Assembly (NCBI GenBank): GCA_017795025.1
Contig: CP051243.1
Span: forward strand, 3,186,897-3,250,896
Reading direction: 5' to 3'
Length of the DNA stretch: 64,000 bases
DNA from: Flavobacteriales bacterium
GTDB lineage: Bacteria; Bacteroidota; Bacteroidia; Flavobacteriales; Schleiferiaceae
Part shown: in pieces, positions 9,464-18,394 of the stretch
How positions within the stretch are numbered: position 1 is the first letter of the stretch
How the letters are laid out: each line of letters begins with the position of its first letter
Made by a program: the position numbers and the translations under genes
Notes under the pieces: generated by a model
Databases searched by the model: none
What the model was told of the DNA's origin: nothing
The model's input: only the letters and a program-made list of their open reading frames with translations

Positions 9464-9900
9464 AAAAGGCCAAGCTGATTATCTTATTACTACTAAGCTC
9501 GGCCTTAGCGCCTTTATCAGCTCAAGTAGCGGTTTCGTATTACCCCTTGGAATCCACCTTTAGCATTAGTAGTGATACCGAGCAATTACTTTGGGCCGAC
9601 CTTAGACTAGAAACCAACACCTTTATTGGTTTGATGAATACGGAGCTGCAGCTGATGTGGAATTGGCGCAGGAGCAAATGGCTCAATTATTACAGCGGCT
9701 TGGGTTTTAATTTTAAGCCCTTTTATGCGGCTTCTGATTTGAGTTTTTTAAATGCCTACGTGCTATCAACCGGAATACGCCTTAAACCTTGGCAAGCACA
9801 GCCTGGCTTTCAGGTTATTGTAGAATTAGCGCCATTTCTTTCCGAATCTTGGGATGCCGCCCGATTAAGGTCCAGCTTCGGCGTGGCCTATAATTTTTAG
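9460..9900 (+). CDS. Hypothetical secreted protein, probable small outer-membrane beta-barrel
   Basis: 146 residues with a signal peptide (hydrophobic ~5-18, cleavage after LSAQ at ~19-22) and alternating aromatic/hydrophobic strands ending in a C-terminal Phe (GVAYNF), as in beta-barrel outer-membrane proteins. It starts inside the xylanase stop codon (ATGA), so it is translationally coupled to it. Not recognised as a named family. Its stop shares 4 bp with the convergent gene downstream. Confidence 0.6.
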   Translation: MKKAKLIILLLLSSALAPLSAQVAVSYYPLESTFSISSDTEQLLWADLRLETNTFIGLMNTELQLMWNWRRSKWLNYYSGLGFNFKPFYAASDLSFLNAYVLSTGIRLKPWQAQPGFQVIVELAPFLSESWDAARLRSSFGVAYNF

Positions 9901-10778
9901 GTGAGAAAGGCTAAGCCAACAATCCCACCAATAATCATAATCCGGTAGAGGTAATTAAGGTAGTGAAAGTGTTCCTTTTTTTCGGCAAAAGCCAAGAGGC
10001 CCGCGCTAAAGAATAAACCCGCTAATCCCAAGGCCAGGTAGTAGCCAATGGCGGTAAAACCTACCTTATAAAAAATGGCCGCCACGGGAATTAAACCCGT
10101 CATGGTGAAGAAAGCCACTATCCACTTGGTGCGTTTTAAGCCTAGGGTTGCTGGTAAGCTAGGGTAACCTAAAATAACATCTCCCTTTAGCGCTTCTAAA
10201 TCCTTTACAATTTCCCGAATAAATATCACCAGCAAAATGAAGCTTACATAGGTGAGGATTAATAAATCACGTAAGTGGAAATACAGGAAGATGGCAAAGA
10301 AGGGGGTAATACTCAAGACTGCAGCCATTAGGTTTCCGAGGAAGGTGATTTTTTTAAGCTTATGCGAATAAAACCAAAGGGCGAAGTTAAAAGCCGCAAA
10401 GAATAGAAATACATTAAAACTTACGCTGGCCCCTAGCAGCACACCAATGGTTGCAAATAAGAAGTACAGCCGCAGGGTGGTGCTTTGCCTTAAAATTTTC
10501 TCGTAGAGGGTTTTATCGGGTCGATTGATTAAGTCTCTTTCGAGGTCGTAAAAATTATTGATGATGTAGCCGGCCGCCACCGAGAAAAGAGAAGCGAAAA
10601 CAATGGCGTGCACACGAAAATCGAGCAATAACCATTTCCAATCATGGGGGTCATTGAGCACAAATAATACCGCTAGATATTGGGCGAGGGCTAAAAAAAA
10701 GATGTTGTACCACCGCACCAGAGATAATAGTGCGGAGAGCTTAAAGATTAAGATCTTGTCTCTCCGGCGCAGTGCCAT
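9897..10778 (-). CDS. UbiA-family prenyltransferase, (di)geranylgeranylglyceryl-phosphate type
   Basis: 293 residues with about eight membrane segments. Both Asp-rich motifs of the UbiA superfamily are present: NFYDLERD at 75-82 and DLEALKGD at 193-200; they bind the prenyl-diphosphate through magnesium. The pattern resembles bacterial proteins annotated as geranylgeranylglycerol-phosphate geranylgeranyltransferase (DGGGP synthase-like) rather than menA or ubiA. The gene is the last of an operon after mevalonate kinase and diphosphomevalonate decarboxylase (start directly after the kinase stop), which fits an isoprenoid-lipid role. A geranylgeranylglyceryl-phosphate synthase gene lies at 41083-41829. 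Other UbiA substrates (a quinone or haem precursor) cannot be excluded. Confidence 0.85.
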   Translation of the reverse strand: MALRRRDKILIFKLSALLSLVRWYNIFFLALAQYLAVLFVLNDPHDWKWLLLDFRVHAIVFASLFSVAAGYIINNFYDLERDLINRPDKTLYEKILRQSTTLRLYFLFATIGVLLGASVSFNVFLFFAAFNFALWFYSHKLKKITFLGNLMAAVLSITPFFAIFLYFHLRDLLILTYVSFILLVIFIREIVKDLEALKGDVILGYPSLPATLGLKRTKWIVAFFTMTGLIPVAAIFYKVGFTAIGYYLALGLAGLFFSAGLLAFAEKKEHFHYLNYLYRIMIIGGIVGLAFLT

Positions 10779-11717
10779 TTAAAGACGATAAATCACTTCG
10801 GTGTCGTAGCCTTTGAGCATTTCTTGGGCCTTATCGAAATCGGGAGTAAAGCCGAGTACAAATCCACCACCTCCACTGCCGCAGAGCTTTAAATAGTAGG
10901 CATTCGTTTCAATTCCTTGACGCCATAATTCTTTAACCGAATGGGGAATCATCGGGCTGAAATTTTCGAAAACCAGATTACTGAGCTGTTTGAGGTTGTT
11001 AAAGAGCGGCTTGGTATCTCCCTTTAAGAAGGCTGCAATACAAGCATCATTGTATTTGGTAAACTGCTCCTTCATTACTTTACGGAAACCTTCATGCTTC
11101 ATCTTCTCCATAAAGATGTTTACCATAGGTTGCGTTTCCCCAGGTTGGCCGCTGTTTAAAAGGAAAATTGCTCCTTTCCCTTCTTGCTTGGCTGGGATTT
11201 GTACGGTGCCAAGTTGATCCTTGGATTCGATGAGAACAGGAAGCTTTAGGTAGCAAATGAGCGGATCTAAACCACTGCTTTTGCCGTGGAAATAAGATTC
11301 CATCTGACCTAAAATCTGTTTCAACTTTTGGATATTCTCCTTGCTGATGTCTTCCTCCGGATCGATACGGTTAATGGCGTAACGATCGTAAATAGCGGCG
11401 CATAAGGCTCCGCTGCTGCCTACCCCATAACCTTCCGGAATGGAACTATCGAAATAAAAATTTTGGTTGAGGTCTTTTTCAAAAGCCGCTAAATCGAGCT
11501 TCGCGATGGCCTCGCCACTAGATTGTAATTCACTTAGATAATGGAAGAACTTTCGTAAGCTTTCGTTGGAACGTTGAGCGGATCCGCTAAGCGCTGCCTC
11601 CTGCTTAAAGGCCCCTTGATAATAGTTGTAAGGAACCGATAAACCTTGTGCATCGTTAATGATTCCATATTCCCCGAAGAGGAGAATTTTAGCGTAGTAA
11701 AGCGGATTGTTCTTCAT
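10779..11717 (-). CDS. Mevalonate kinase-like GHMP kinase
   Basis: 312 residues. A GHMP-kinase ATP-binding motif PEGYGVGSSGALCAA is visible at ~101-115, and the C-terminal motif LCGSGGGGFVLGF near 277-289. Phosphorylates mevalonate in the mevalonate route to isopentenyl diphosphate. The start at 11717 begins MKNNPLYYAKILLFGEYG, the usual N-terminus; it overlaps the upstream stop as TAATG. A farther in-frame Met at 11756 would reach 40 bp into the upstream gene. The order decarboxylase - kinase - UbiA is typical of Flavobacteriia. The same fold could also act on phosphomevalonate, so the substrate is inferred from context. Confidence 0.85.
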   Translation of the reverse strand: MKNNPLYYAKILLFGEYGIINDAQGLSVPYNYYQGAFKQEAALSGSAQRSNESLRKFFHYLSELQSSGEAIAKLDLAAFEKDLNQNFYFDSSIPEGYGVGSSGALCAAIYDRYAINRIDPEEDISKENIQKLKQILGQMESYFHGKSSGLDPLICYLKLPVLIESKDQLGTVQIPAKQEGKGAIFLLNSGQPGETQPMVNIFMEKMKHEGFRKVMKEQFTKYNDACIAAFLKGDTKPLFNNLKQLSNLVFENFSPMIPHSVKELWRQGIETNAYYLKLCGSGGGGFVLGFTPDFDKAQEMLKGYDTEVIYRL

Positions 11718-12760
11718 TACATCAGTTTCGTTGGACCGTTCCCAACCCGGTCGCAAATATACTCCCCATTATTTAAATAGAGTTTAATTTCCTTGTTAAC
11801 GAAATTCAGGGCCTCTTGTTCGATATGCTTGGGATACAGTAAATGGACGTTAGCTCCGGCATCCAAGGTGAAGTACAATGGCTTTTGACTTTCTCTTCTA
11901 AATTCCCATATCAACTCGATAATTTTCAAGGTATTGGGCTTCATTAAAATGAAGTAGGGTTGAGAGCTCATCATCATAGCGTGCAGGGTTAGCGCCTCAT
12001 GTTCCACTAAATTCCCAAATGCTTCTAAATCACCCTTGGCCAGTATCTTTTGCAAGTTTGCTAGGTTATGATGAGCCTGGGCGAAGCGCTGCTGGGCAAA
12101 GGGGTGTCCCTTCATTAAGCCATGACCAGCGGTGCTACTGACGGCCTTTTGTCCTTTTTCTACTAAAAGAATAGTGTCGCAGAACTCATTAAAGATAGGG
12201 TCTACTTTTCCTTGATAGGGAATCGCGTATTCGTCGCTACTCTCTGCTATTCCTTCCGTTTTTCCCCACAACCCTAAAGGACCATATACGGATCTACTGG
12301 CGGAGCCAGATCCCAATCGAGACCATTCGCTAGCTTTTTGGAAAAAAGCGCTTGGGCTCATAACTTTTCCCTGTGGAGATAGGGATAATAAACAAAGGGC
12401 TAAGGCCGACATTCCGCTGGCAGAACTGGCAATACCGCTGCTATGAGGAAAGCTATTATAGGTGTGAATGCTAAACTTGCGACCCTTGATAAAATCGAGT
12501 TCCGAAGCAATGCGTCCTAAAAACTTTTGAATTTTCGGCTTAAAGTCTTCTGCCTTTCGGTAGTCTAAAAATACCTCAAAGTCGAAATCACCCCTTCCGC
12601 TTTCTTCCAATATTTCAAGCTTCGTTTCCGTAAAGCTTTCGGAGAGCGTAAAACTTAAACTGGGATTAGCCGGAAGCTGAGGGTCGTATTTACCCCAATA
12701 TTTTACCAGAGCAATATTAGAGGGGCTGCGCCAACTGGAGGCATTTTCAATCATATGCAT
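11717..12760 (-). CDS. mvaD: Diphosphomevalonate decarboxylase
   Basis: 347 residues of the GHMP superfamily. Typical N-terminal block WRSPSNIALVKYWGKYD at ~10-26, ATP-binding loop PHSSGIASSASGMSA at ~107-121, and the SGSASRSVYGPLGLW block at ~152-166, all characteristic of diphosphomevalonate decarboxylase. It makes isopentenyl diphosphate from mevalonate diphosphate with ATP. It is the first gene of the leftward mevalonate operon. A second Met two codons later (12754) is an equally possible start. Confidence 0.92.
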   Translation of the reverse strand: MHMIENASSWRSPSNIALVKYWGKYDPQLPANPSLSFTLSESFTETKLEILEESGRGDFDFEVFLDYRKAEDFKPKIQKFLGRIASELDFIKGRKFSIHTYNSFPHSSGIASSASGMSALALCLLSLSPQGKVMSPSAFFQKASEWSRLGSGSASRSVYGPLGLWGKTEGIAESSDEYAIPYQGKVDPIFNEFCDTILLVEKGQKAVSSTAGHGLMKGHPFAQQRFAQAHHNLANLQKILAKGDLEAFGNLVEHEALTLHAMMMSSQPYFILMKPNTLKIIELIWEFRRESQKPLYFTLDAGANVHLLYPKHIEQEALNFVNKEIKLYLNNGEYICDRVGNGPTKLM

Positions 12761-12797
12761 AAAATGAGAAGGTCTAACCTAATTCTGCCAGAAAGGT

Positions 12798-13670
12798 TTA
12801 GGCGCTCATCGTTTCTGCCTCGCGATGAATTTTTTTCACCAAACCTTGGAGCACCTTACCTGGTCCAACCTCAATAAAGGTGGTGGCCCCATCGGCAACC
12901 ATATTTTGTACGCTTTGCGTCCATTTTACTGCACCTGTAAGTTGAGCAATCAAGTTGGCCTTGATGGTTTCTGGGTCGCTAACTGGTGTTGTGCTCACGT
13001 TTTGGTAAACCGGACAAATGGGCTTGTTAATGGTGGTATTCTTAATCGCTTCAGCGAGTTTTTCTTCTGCAGGCTTCATTAATGGGGAGTGAAAAGCCCC
13101 ACCAACTGGTAAAACTAAGGCGCGTTTTGCACCGTTTTCCTTCATCAATTCGCAAGCCGCTTCTACCGCAGGAACTGATCCCGAAATTACTAATTGACCC
13201 GGGCAGTTATAATTGGCAGGTACTACAATGCCGTCGATTTGATTACAAAGCTCTTCCACTTTTTCATCGGCCAAGCCTAAAACGGCAGCCATGGTACTGG
13301 GCTCTGCCTCACAAGCTTCTTGCATCGCTTGGGCCCGAGCGGCTACCAAACGAAGTCCATCTTCAAAAGAAAGGGCTCCATTAGCAACTAAAGCACTGAA
13401 CTCTCCTAAGGAGTGACCCGCAACCATATCGGGAGCAAAGTCATTAAGGCTCTTGGCTAAGATTACCGAATGCAAAAAGATAGCCGGTTGCGTTACCTTG
13501 GTCTGCTTAAGGTCTTCGGCCGATCCCTCAAACATAATATCAGTAATGCGAAAGCCTAAAATTTCATTAGCCTTTTCAAATAGGGCTTTGGCTTCTGCGG
13601 AACCTTCATAGAGGTCTTTACCCATACCGGTAAACTGAGCCCCTTGACCGGGGAAAATGTATGCTTTCAT
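12798..13670 (-). CDS. fabD: Malonyl-CoA:ACP S-malonyltransferase
   Basis: 290 residues, full length for FabD. Loads malonyl from CoA onto acyl carrier protein in fatty-acid synthesis. Seen: PGQGAQFTGMG at 7-17, the nucleophile in GHSLGEFSA (Ser87), the catalytic His in GAFHSPLM (His194), and the C-terminal FIEVGPGKVLQGL. It lies 37 bp upstream of mvaD on the same strand and may be cotranscribed with the mevalonate genes. Confidence 0.95.
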   Translation of the reverse strand: MKAYIFPGQGAQFTGMGKDLYEGSAEAKALFEKANEILGFRITDIMFEGSAEDLKQTKVTQPAIFLHSVILAKSLNDFAPDMVAGHSLGEFSALVANGALSFEDGLRLVAARAQAMQEACEAEPSTMAAVLGLADEKVEELCNQIDGIVVPANYNCPGQLVISGSVPAVEAACELMKENGAKRALVLPVGGAFHSPLMKPAEEKLAEAIKNTTINKPICPVYQNVSTTPVSDPETIKANLIAQLTGAVKWTQSVQNMVADGATTFIEVGPGKVLQGLVKKIHREAETMSA

Positions 13671-13824
13671 ATGCTTAATTGGTTAAATGTCGCTAGGATT
13701 AAAACGCTGCGTTTATTTCAAATTCGAAAATAAGAGTTTGTGAACGAAAACCACTGCTCGATTCCAATTGCTCTAAAAAAGGCGCGGCCTTAAAGGGCAT
13801 GTTCCCAAATTAGGAAACATGCTA

Positions 13825-13852
13825 AACCCCATACTTATAGTGGTGAGGGGTT
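13825..13852 (-). terminator. Possible hairpin terminator after the QueD-like gene
   Basis: AACCCC (13825-13830) and GGGGTT (13847-13852) pair, with extra inner pairing, just past the stop of the leftward gene. A second hairpin, arms about 13797-13803 and 13816-13822 (GCATGTT/AACATGC), follows. No long U-run is present, so support is moderate. Confidence 0.4.
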
Positions 13853-13853
13853 C

Positions 13854-14267
13854 TCATTCCCCAAAATACTCCACCGCATTATTGATGGTTTCCTCTAATC
13901 GGATGCGATGCAATTGGCAGTCATGCTTAGCGATCGCCGGAGCAAGAATTTTCCAAAACTCTTCCGCCAAAACCTCGGTAGAGGCAAATTTTCCCCGCAT
14001 GAAATCTACATCATGGTTGAGGTTGGCATGATCTACCTTATCAATAATTTGCCTTTGGATGATTTCTTTAAGGTCAACCAAATTCATCACAAAGCCAGTA
14101 TCTGGGTTTATCTCTCCTTTTACGGTGACGATGAGGGTGAAGTTATGACCGTGAAAATTCTTATTGGCACATTTCCCAAAAACCGCATCGTTTTGAGCTT
14201 CGGTCCAATTGGGATTGTAGAGTTGATGCGCGGCGCTAAACCGCTCTTTACGTTCAATGTAAATCAT
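13854..14267 (-). CDS. queD: 6-carboxytetrahydropterin/6-pyruvoyltetrahydropterin synthase homologue
   Basis: 137 residues of the T-fold QueD/PTPS family. Zinc-binding His residues are visible at 14 (FSAAHQLY), 39 and 41 (NFHGHNFTL), and the catalytic Cys33 lies in GKCANKNFHG. A family Glu occurs near the C-terminus in RIRLEETINNAVEYFG. The Cys with one QueD-like zinc site fits queuosine precursor synthesis (dihydroneopterin triphosphate to 6-carboxytetrahydropterin); a PTPS activity cannot be ruled out by sequence alone. No other queuosine genes are in the window. Confidence 0.85.
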   Translation of the reverse strand: MIYIERKERFSAAHQLYNPNWTEAQNDAVFGKCANKNFHGHNFTLIVTVKGEINPDTGFVMNLVDLKEIIQRQIIDKVDHANLNHDVDFMRGKFASTEVLAEEFWKILAPAIAKHDCQLHRIRLEETINNAVEYFGE

Positions 14268-14292
14268 GGGCCCTAAGGCTAAAAAATTTTGG

Positions 14293-14300
14293 CAAAGATA
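14293..14300 (-). promoter_or_regulatory. Bacteroidota -7 element (TATCTTTG) upstream of queD
   Basis: TATCTTTG on the minus strand matches the TANNTTTG consensus and lies about 26 bp ahead of the queD start. The -33 box is weak. The context is shared with the element upstream of der at 23180-23187. Confidence 0.35.
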
Positions 14301-14317
14301 GCTATTAAGGCTAGGTT

Positions 14318-14647
14318 CTACCTCAATTTCTCGTTGTTGTGGTGCCGGTCGTGATCGCGTTTGGTTTTAGCTTCCATTTTACGATCAAATGCTGCTTGTA
14401 AATCGGTATTCGTTTGATTAGCTAAGCATAGAACCACAAAAAGTACATCGGCGAGCTCTTCCCCAAGATCTTTGGCTTTATCACTTTCCTTCTCACTTTG
14501 CTCGCCATAGCGACGGGCAATGATGCGTGCCACTTCGCCAACTTCTTCGGTTAGCTGGGCCATATTTGTGAGTTCGTTGAAATAGCGTACGCCATGATTC
14601 TGTATCCAACGATCTACTTGCGATTGCAATTCCTCAATGCCTTTCAT
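14318..14647 (-). CDS. MazG-like nucleotide pyrophosphohydrolase
   Basis: 109 residues, a single MazG-type all-alpha NTP pyrophosphatase domain. The metal-binding pattern is visible as QLTEEVGEVARIIARR at ~29-44 and LGEELADVLFVVLCLAN at ~63-79. It should hydrolyse nucleoside triphosphates to monophosphate and pyrophosphate, for example cleaning up non-canonical nucleotides. The C-terminus is charged and His-rich (KTKRDHDRHHN). Its start lies 55 bp from the stop of the upstream gene. Confidence 0.85.
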   Translation of the reverse strand: MKGIEELQSQVDRWIQNHGVRYFNELTNMAQLTEEVGEVARIIARRYGEQSEKESDKAKDLGEELADVLFVVLCLANQTNTDLQAAFDRKMEAKTKRDHDRHHNNEKLR

Positions 14648-14702
14648 AAGCGCTTGTTTATTGATTTGCTAATAATCCGGCGAAGGTAAAACCTAGCAAG
14701 GC

Positions 14703-16124
14703 TTAGCGTTGCAAGTTCAAAAAATTCTTGAGGAATTCGTTGCCCCATTGTATCTGTACGAAATAAGTGCCAGCAGGGACTCCTTGACCTTGAAATCTGC
14801 CATCCCATTGAAATGCAGGATTTGTACTTTCAAAAACAGGGGTACCGTTACGATTAACTATAACAATATTGAAATTATAGGGCCCTCTATCGATATTGAG
14901 GTGATAGAAATCGTTTTGTAAATCTCCATTAGGACTAAAAAAGTTGGGTAAGATGGGCTTGGGGAAATTTAGGTCCTTAATGCTAATGGGGTATGAAATT
15001 CGGTGATTACAACCGTTACTATCGATTACCACCAATTGAATCATATAATCACCAGGCTTATATAGATGTTGCGGTTCTTTTAAGGCACTACTATCACCAT
15101 CGCCAAAATCCCATCGCCAAAATTGAACATTTCCTAAGCTAAAGTCCTCAAATTGGACATGGCTGCTGTCTGTACCCAAAAATGACCAGCCAAAATTGGC
15201 TTGTATTTCACGCAGTCGTATTTCAATATCAATAAGGCTGTCGCAAGAATTTAAGTTAGGGACTCGGTGGGTAAAAAGCGTATCAGTAGTATACCACTTT
15301 TGATAAATTAAAATAGAGTCGTTTGGGCAAATTTCATAGGAGCGTTGCGCACTTGGACTTACTTGTAAGCTTAAATTTAAACGCACAATTTGACCACAGG
15401 AACCAGCATTAGTGAGAGTGTCGAAATAGGTCCCAGCTTGATGTAGGTATTGATTATTAAACAGAATGCTATCTCCAGAACAGATGCTTTGATTTTGGAT
15501 TTGGGTATTGCCAAAGGGGCTGTAGTTGTTACCAAGGCTTAAGCAGTCTGGCGGTGAAACAGACCAGCCTCCAAGCGAGACAGAAGCGGAAGAGGGCCAA
15601 CTGTTGGTGCTATTGCCATCGGTGGCAGAATAGCGAATGCAGTTTCCATTATTTCGAACTAGTTTTTGCCATTTCAAGGCATTGGAAACACCGTTAACTC
15701 TGTTTTTCACGGCTACTCCGTAAAGACCTACCATGTCTACAAAATTGGTGGTGTTCCCTGAGGTTATGGCAATGCAGTCATCGTTGTTTACTCCGGCCAA
15801 ATTGGTACGAATGTCATCGGCGCAAGCCTTAAAGTCGCTGCTAGCCTGACTATTATTGGCATTAGAAATAATAATGCTAGCGCCTGGTGCTAAAAGGCCT
15901 AATAGTTGCTCTGAACCACTTGCTGTAGTGTTGCTGCCGTTAAAAACCTTAACATAATAATTGCTTAGGTTGATAGTGCTACTAGTTGGGTTATAAACCT
16001 TTATTGCCCAACCACTGCCGGGGTCCCAATCCACATATTCAGTAATCATCAAATCGTCGGTTTGGGCCCGAATGCAGAAAAGATTTAAGAGCAATAAGCC
16101 TGTTAAAATGAAGCGCTTTGCCAT
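14703..16124 (-). CDS. Secreted lamin-tail/PKD protein with type B T9SS sorting domain
   Basis: 473 residues. Signal peptide 1-20 (LLLLNLFCIRAQ). Domains: a lamin-tail-like domain at ~22-150 (MITEYVDWDPGSGWAIKVYN), a Cys-containing middle region, a PKD domain around 310-385 (WRWDFGDGDSSALKEPQHLY), and a gliding-motility-associated C-terminal domain, ~390-473 (PNFFSPNGDLQNDFYHL then NRNGTPVFES). The last is the type B targeting domain for export by the type IX system, so the protein is probably exported to the surface. Function unknown; adhesion is a reasonable guess only. Confidence 0.8.
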   Translation of the reverse strand: MAKRFILTGLLLLNLFCIRAQTDDLMITEYVDWDPGSGWAIKVYNPTSSTINLSNYYVKVFNGSNTTASGSEQLLGLLAPGASIIISNANNSQASSDFKACADDIRTNLAGVNNDDCIAITSGNTTNFVDMVGLYGVAVKNRVNGVSNALKWQKLVRNNGNCIRYSATDGNSTNSWPSSASVSLGGWSVSPPDCLSLGNNYSPFGNTQIQNQSICSGDSILFNNQYLHQAGTYFDTLTNAGSCGQIVRLNLSLQVSPSAQRSYEICPNDSILIYQKWYTTDTLFTHRVPNLNSCDSLIDIEIRLREIQANFGWSFLGTDSSHVQFEDFSLGNVQFWRWDFGDGDSSALKEPQHLYKPGDYMIQLVVIDSNGCNHRISYPISIKDLNFPKPILPNFFSPNGDLQNDFYHLNIDRGPYNFNIVIVNRNGTPVFESTNPAFQWDGRFQGQGVPAGTYFVQIQWGNEFLKNFLNLQR

Positions 16125-16171
16125 AGGTCGCGAAATAAAGAAAACAAAGCAACCTTAGTGTTAAGTTTAGT

Positions 16172-16627
16172 TTATTCCTTGTTTTTAGTGTCAATCCAAA
16201 TGGTTACAGGTCCATCATTCTTAAGGCTTACCTCCATATGGGCGCCAAACTGCCCTTGGGCTACACGGCTTTCGCCGAGATGGTTTCGAGCCGCTTTCAG
16301 GAAGGCCTCATATTGAGCTTCTGCCATTTCGGGCGGGGCGGCTCGGGCATAGCTTGGTCGGGTTCCCTTTTTAACTTTTGCATGTAAGGTGAATTGACTC
16401 ACCACCAATAAGCTGCCATTAACATCTTCTATCGAAAGGTTCATCAGCCCTTCGGCATCATTAAAGATGCGCAGCTTTAATATCTTTTGAAGAAGCCATG
16501 ACTGATCTTCTTCCGTATCCTCAGGACCTACCCCAAGGAAAACCAACAAGCCACTATCGATTTCTCCAACAACTTGTTGGTCCACTTCTACCTTTGCATA
16601 ACGGCATCGCTGGATAAGGGCTCTCAT
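16172..16627 (-). CDS. dtd: D-aminoacyl-tRNA deacylase
   Basis: 151 residues, full length. Both active-site motifs are present: SQFTLHA at 77-83 and the cross-subunit Gly-cisPro motif DGPVTIW at 138-144. The enzyme hydrolyses D-aminoacyl-tRNA (and glycyl-tRNA-Ala) to keep D-residues out of proteins. Its start overlaps the stop of the upstream phosphatase gene by 4 bp (ATGA), so the two are coupled. Confidence 0.95.
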   Translation of the reverse strand: MRALIQRCRYAKVEVDQQVVGEIDSGLLVFLGVGPEDTEEDQSWLLQKILKLRIFNDAEGLMNLSIEDVNGSLLVVSQFTLHAKVKKGTRPSYARAAPPEMAEAQYEAFLKAARNHLGESRVAQGQFGAHMEVSLKNDGPVTIWIDTKNKE

Positions 16628-17412
16628 TCTTTAAGAATTAGCTTTTGTTTCCAAGCTCTTAGCTTGTTCCCGTTCTGCGCTTCTAATAAGGAATCGTTGA
16701 TTTTAGTGAAGGCCCCATACATGGGATTAGGAATAAGTACAAAATGTCTATGCAGGCTATCCTCGCTAATATCGCTAAGCTGCGCCTGCTCGGCGAAATC
16801 ACCCATTTGGTCGCCTATCAATAGAATAATCTGATGGGTTTCCTCTACCTGTTGACGGCGCGCCGTTTTATCCGAGCTCTCCCTTTTTAACAAGACATGA
16901 GTGGAGTCGGCATTAGGCAAGCCATGGGCTTTTAAATTTTGAAGGGTAGCCCCTAAACCGTTGTGGTCACGATTGGAGATGTAGAAGATTTCAAGGCCAT
17001 TCTTGTCGGTTTGCATTAAAAAGTCTTTGGCTCCGGGAATCAAGTCTGCATTGGCTTCAGCAACCCAGGCATTCCAAGTTTCGGGTTTAAAGCTTTCTCC
17101 ATTTTTTATGAGGCGTGCCTCATAAGGGGAATTGTCTAAAACCGTTTCATCCAAATCTAAAACAACCGCCTTCGGACGTTCATCGCCACTAAAAAGTAAT
17201 TGGTTAATCGTAAGCTTGGCCTTGGCTAAGCTAAAGGCTTGTTTCCTAGCTAATTCTGCTTCTTGGGCAGTTTGCAACCACAGTGTGCTAAAAAGAATGG
17301 CATCGCTATTTGAAGCGGGATCAGGACAAGGTGGAACCTCGCCAACTTGGTTACAGGCCCCTAAAAAAGTGAGGCTAATTAGCGTAAATATCTTTGCGGT
17401 AGTGTTCATCAT
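16624..17412 (-). CDS. Acid phosphatase lipoprotein of the e(P4)/HAD class
   Basis: 262 residues. Lipoprotein signal peptide with lipobox FLGAC (Cys20). The HAD nucleophile motif DLDETVLDNS is at 86-95, motif II ISNRD and the Asp-rich motif LIGDQMGDF follow. The family (class C acid phosphatase, outer-membrane e(P4)) removes phosphate from nucleotides so the nucleoside can be taken up. The start at 17412 overlaps the end of rsgA by 38 bp; a second Met one codon later is equally possible, and no later Met would keep the lipobox. Sits between rsgA and dtd in a tight leftward operon. Confidence 0.88.
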   Translation of the reverse strand: MMNTTAKIFTLISLTFLGACNQVGEVPPCPDPASNSDAILFSTLWLQTAQEAELARKQAFSLAKAKLTINQLLFSGDERPKAVVLDLDETVLDNSPYEARLIKNGESFKPETWNAWVAEANADLIPGAKDFLMQTDKNGLEIFYISNRDHNGLGATLQNLKAHGLPNADSTHVLLKRESSDKTARRQQVEETHQIILLIGDQMGDFAEQAQLSDISEDSLHRHFVLIPNPMYGAFTKINDSLLEAQNGNKLRAWKQKLILKE

Positions 17413-18328
17413 CGTCGGTTCCTTCTATAAAGTTTAAATAGCTTTCGTATCGAGTAAAGGCGAGTTGGTGATTTTCCACGGCCTCCTTAACAGCGCAGCC
17501 TGGTTCGTGGATATGGCTGCAGTTGTGAAACTTACAATCACCTTTAAGTTCAAATATTTCTGGGAAGTAATCACCAATTTCGGAGGCTTCCATATTTACC
17601 AGGCCAAAACCTCGGATACCTGGGGTGTCAATCAAGTAGCCTCCCTCTGGCAGGGCGTGCATCTCTGCAAAGGTGGTGGTATGCTGACCCTGCTCATGAG
17701 CTTCGGAAATTTCGCGGGTCTTTAAGTTTAATTGGGGATCAATTTTATTGCTCAAGGTACTTTTGCCCACGCCGCTGTGACCGCTTAATAGGCTAACTTT
17801 TCCCTTTAATAAAGCTTTTAAATCTTCTATTCCCTCTCCGGTTTCGGCAGAACATGCAAGCACCTGATATCCGGCACGCCGGTAAACTAGTTTTAAAAAC
17901 TCAAGCTCTTCCAATAAGCTTTCGTCGTAAAGGTCTAGTTTATTGAACACTAAAATGAAGGGGATGTCATAGGCCTCGGCACTCACCGCAAAACGGTCGA
18001 TAAAACGCAAGTGGGTTTTGGGTTGCTCAAGCGTAGCAATAAGTAATGCTTGGTCTACATTAGCCGCTAAAATTTGGGTTTGCTTGCTGAGGTTAACCGA
18101 TTTCCGAATGATGTAGTTCTTCCGCTCCAGAAGTTCTGTAATGGCTGCCTGACCATCTTCGGTATTGGCGGTATCCACCTTAACCCGATCGCCAACCGCT
18201 ACCGGGTTCGTACTCTTTAAGCCTTTTAAGCGCAGTTTCCCACGGATGCGGCATTCGAGCATTCCCGCTTCGGTTTGAACTTTATACCACAATCCGGTAG
18301 ATTTTATAACCAGGCCTTCCATTATCAT
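17375..18328 (-). CDS. rsgA: Ribosome small-subunit-dependent GTPase A
   Basis: 317 residues. OB-fold at ~3-70, circularly permuted GTPase with NKLDLYD (G4) first, P-loop GHSGVGKSTL and DTPGIRGFG, then a C-terminal zinc finger CKFHNCSHIHEPGC. It acts in late 30S ribosome maturation. The second Met (18322) is also a plausible start. It is the first gene of the leftward rsgA - acid phosphatase - dtd group, divergent from gldA. Confidence 0.95.
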   Translation of the reverse strand: MIMEGLVIKSTGLWYKVQTEAGMLECRIRGKLRLKGLKSTNPVAVGDRVKVDTANTEDGQAAITELLERKNYIIRKSVNLSKQTQILAANVDQALLIATLEQPKTHLRFIDRFAVSAEAYDIPFILVFNKLDLYDESLLEELEFLKLVYRRAGYQVLACSAETGEGIEDLKALLKGKVSLLSGHSGVGKSTLSNKIDPQLNLKTREISEAHEQGQHTTTFAEMHALPEGGYLIDTPGIRGFGLVNMEASEIGDYFPEIFELKGDCKFHNCSHIHEPGCAVKEAVENHQLAFTRYESYLNFIEGTDDDEHYRKDIYAN

Positions 18329-18394
18329 TTTGCAAAGGTGCAGAATCTACTGCCTTGTGCAAAAGCTTTACCTTCGTCGACCTAAATTTAGGAC

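Noticed and set aside
13908-14276. Open frame antisense to the queD-like gene
   Set aside because: It mirrors the coding frame of queD, which has clear zinc and catalytic residues; nothing supports a second gene.
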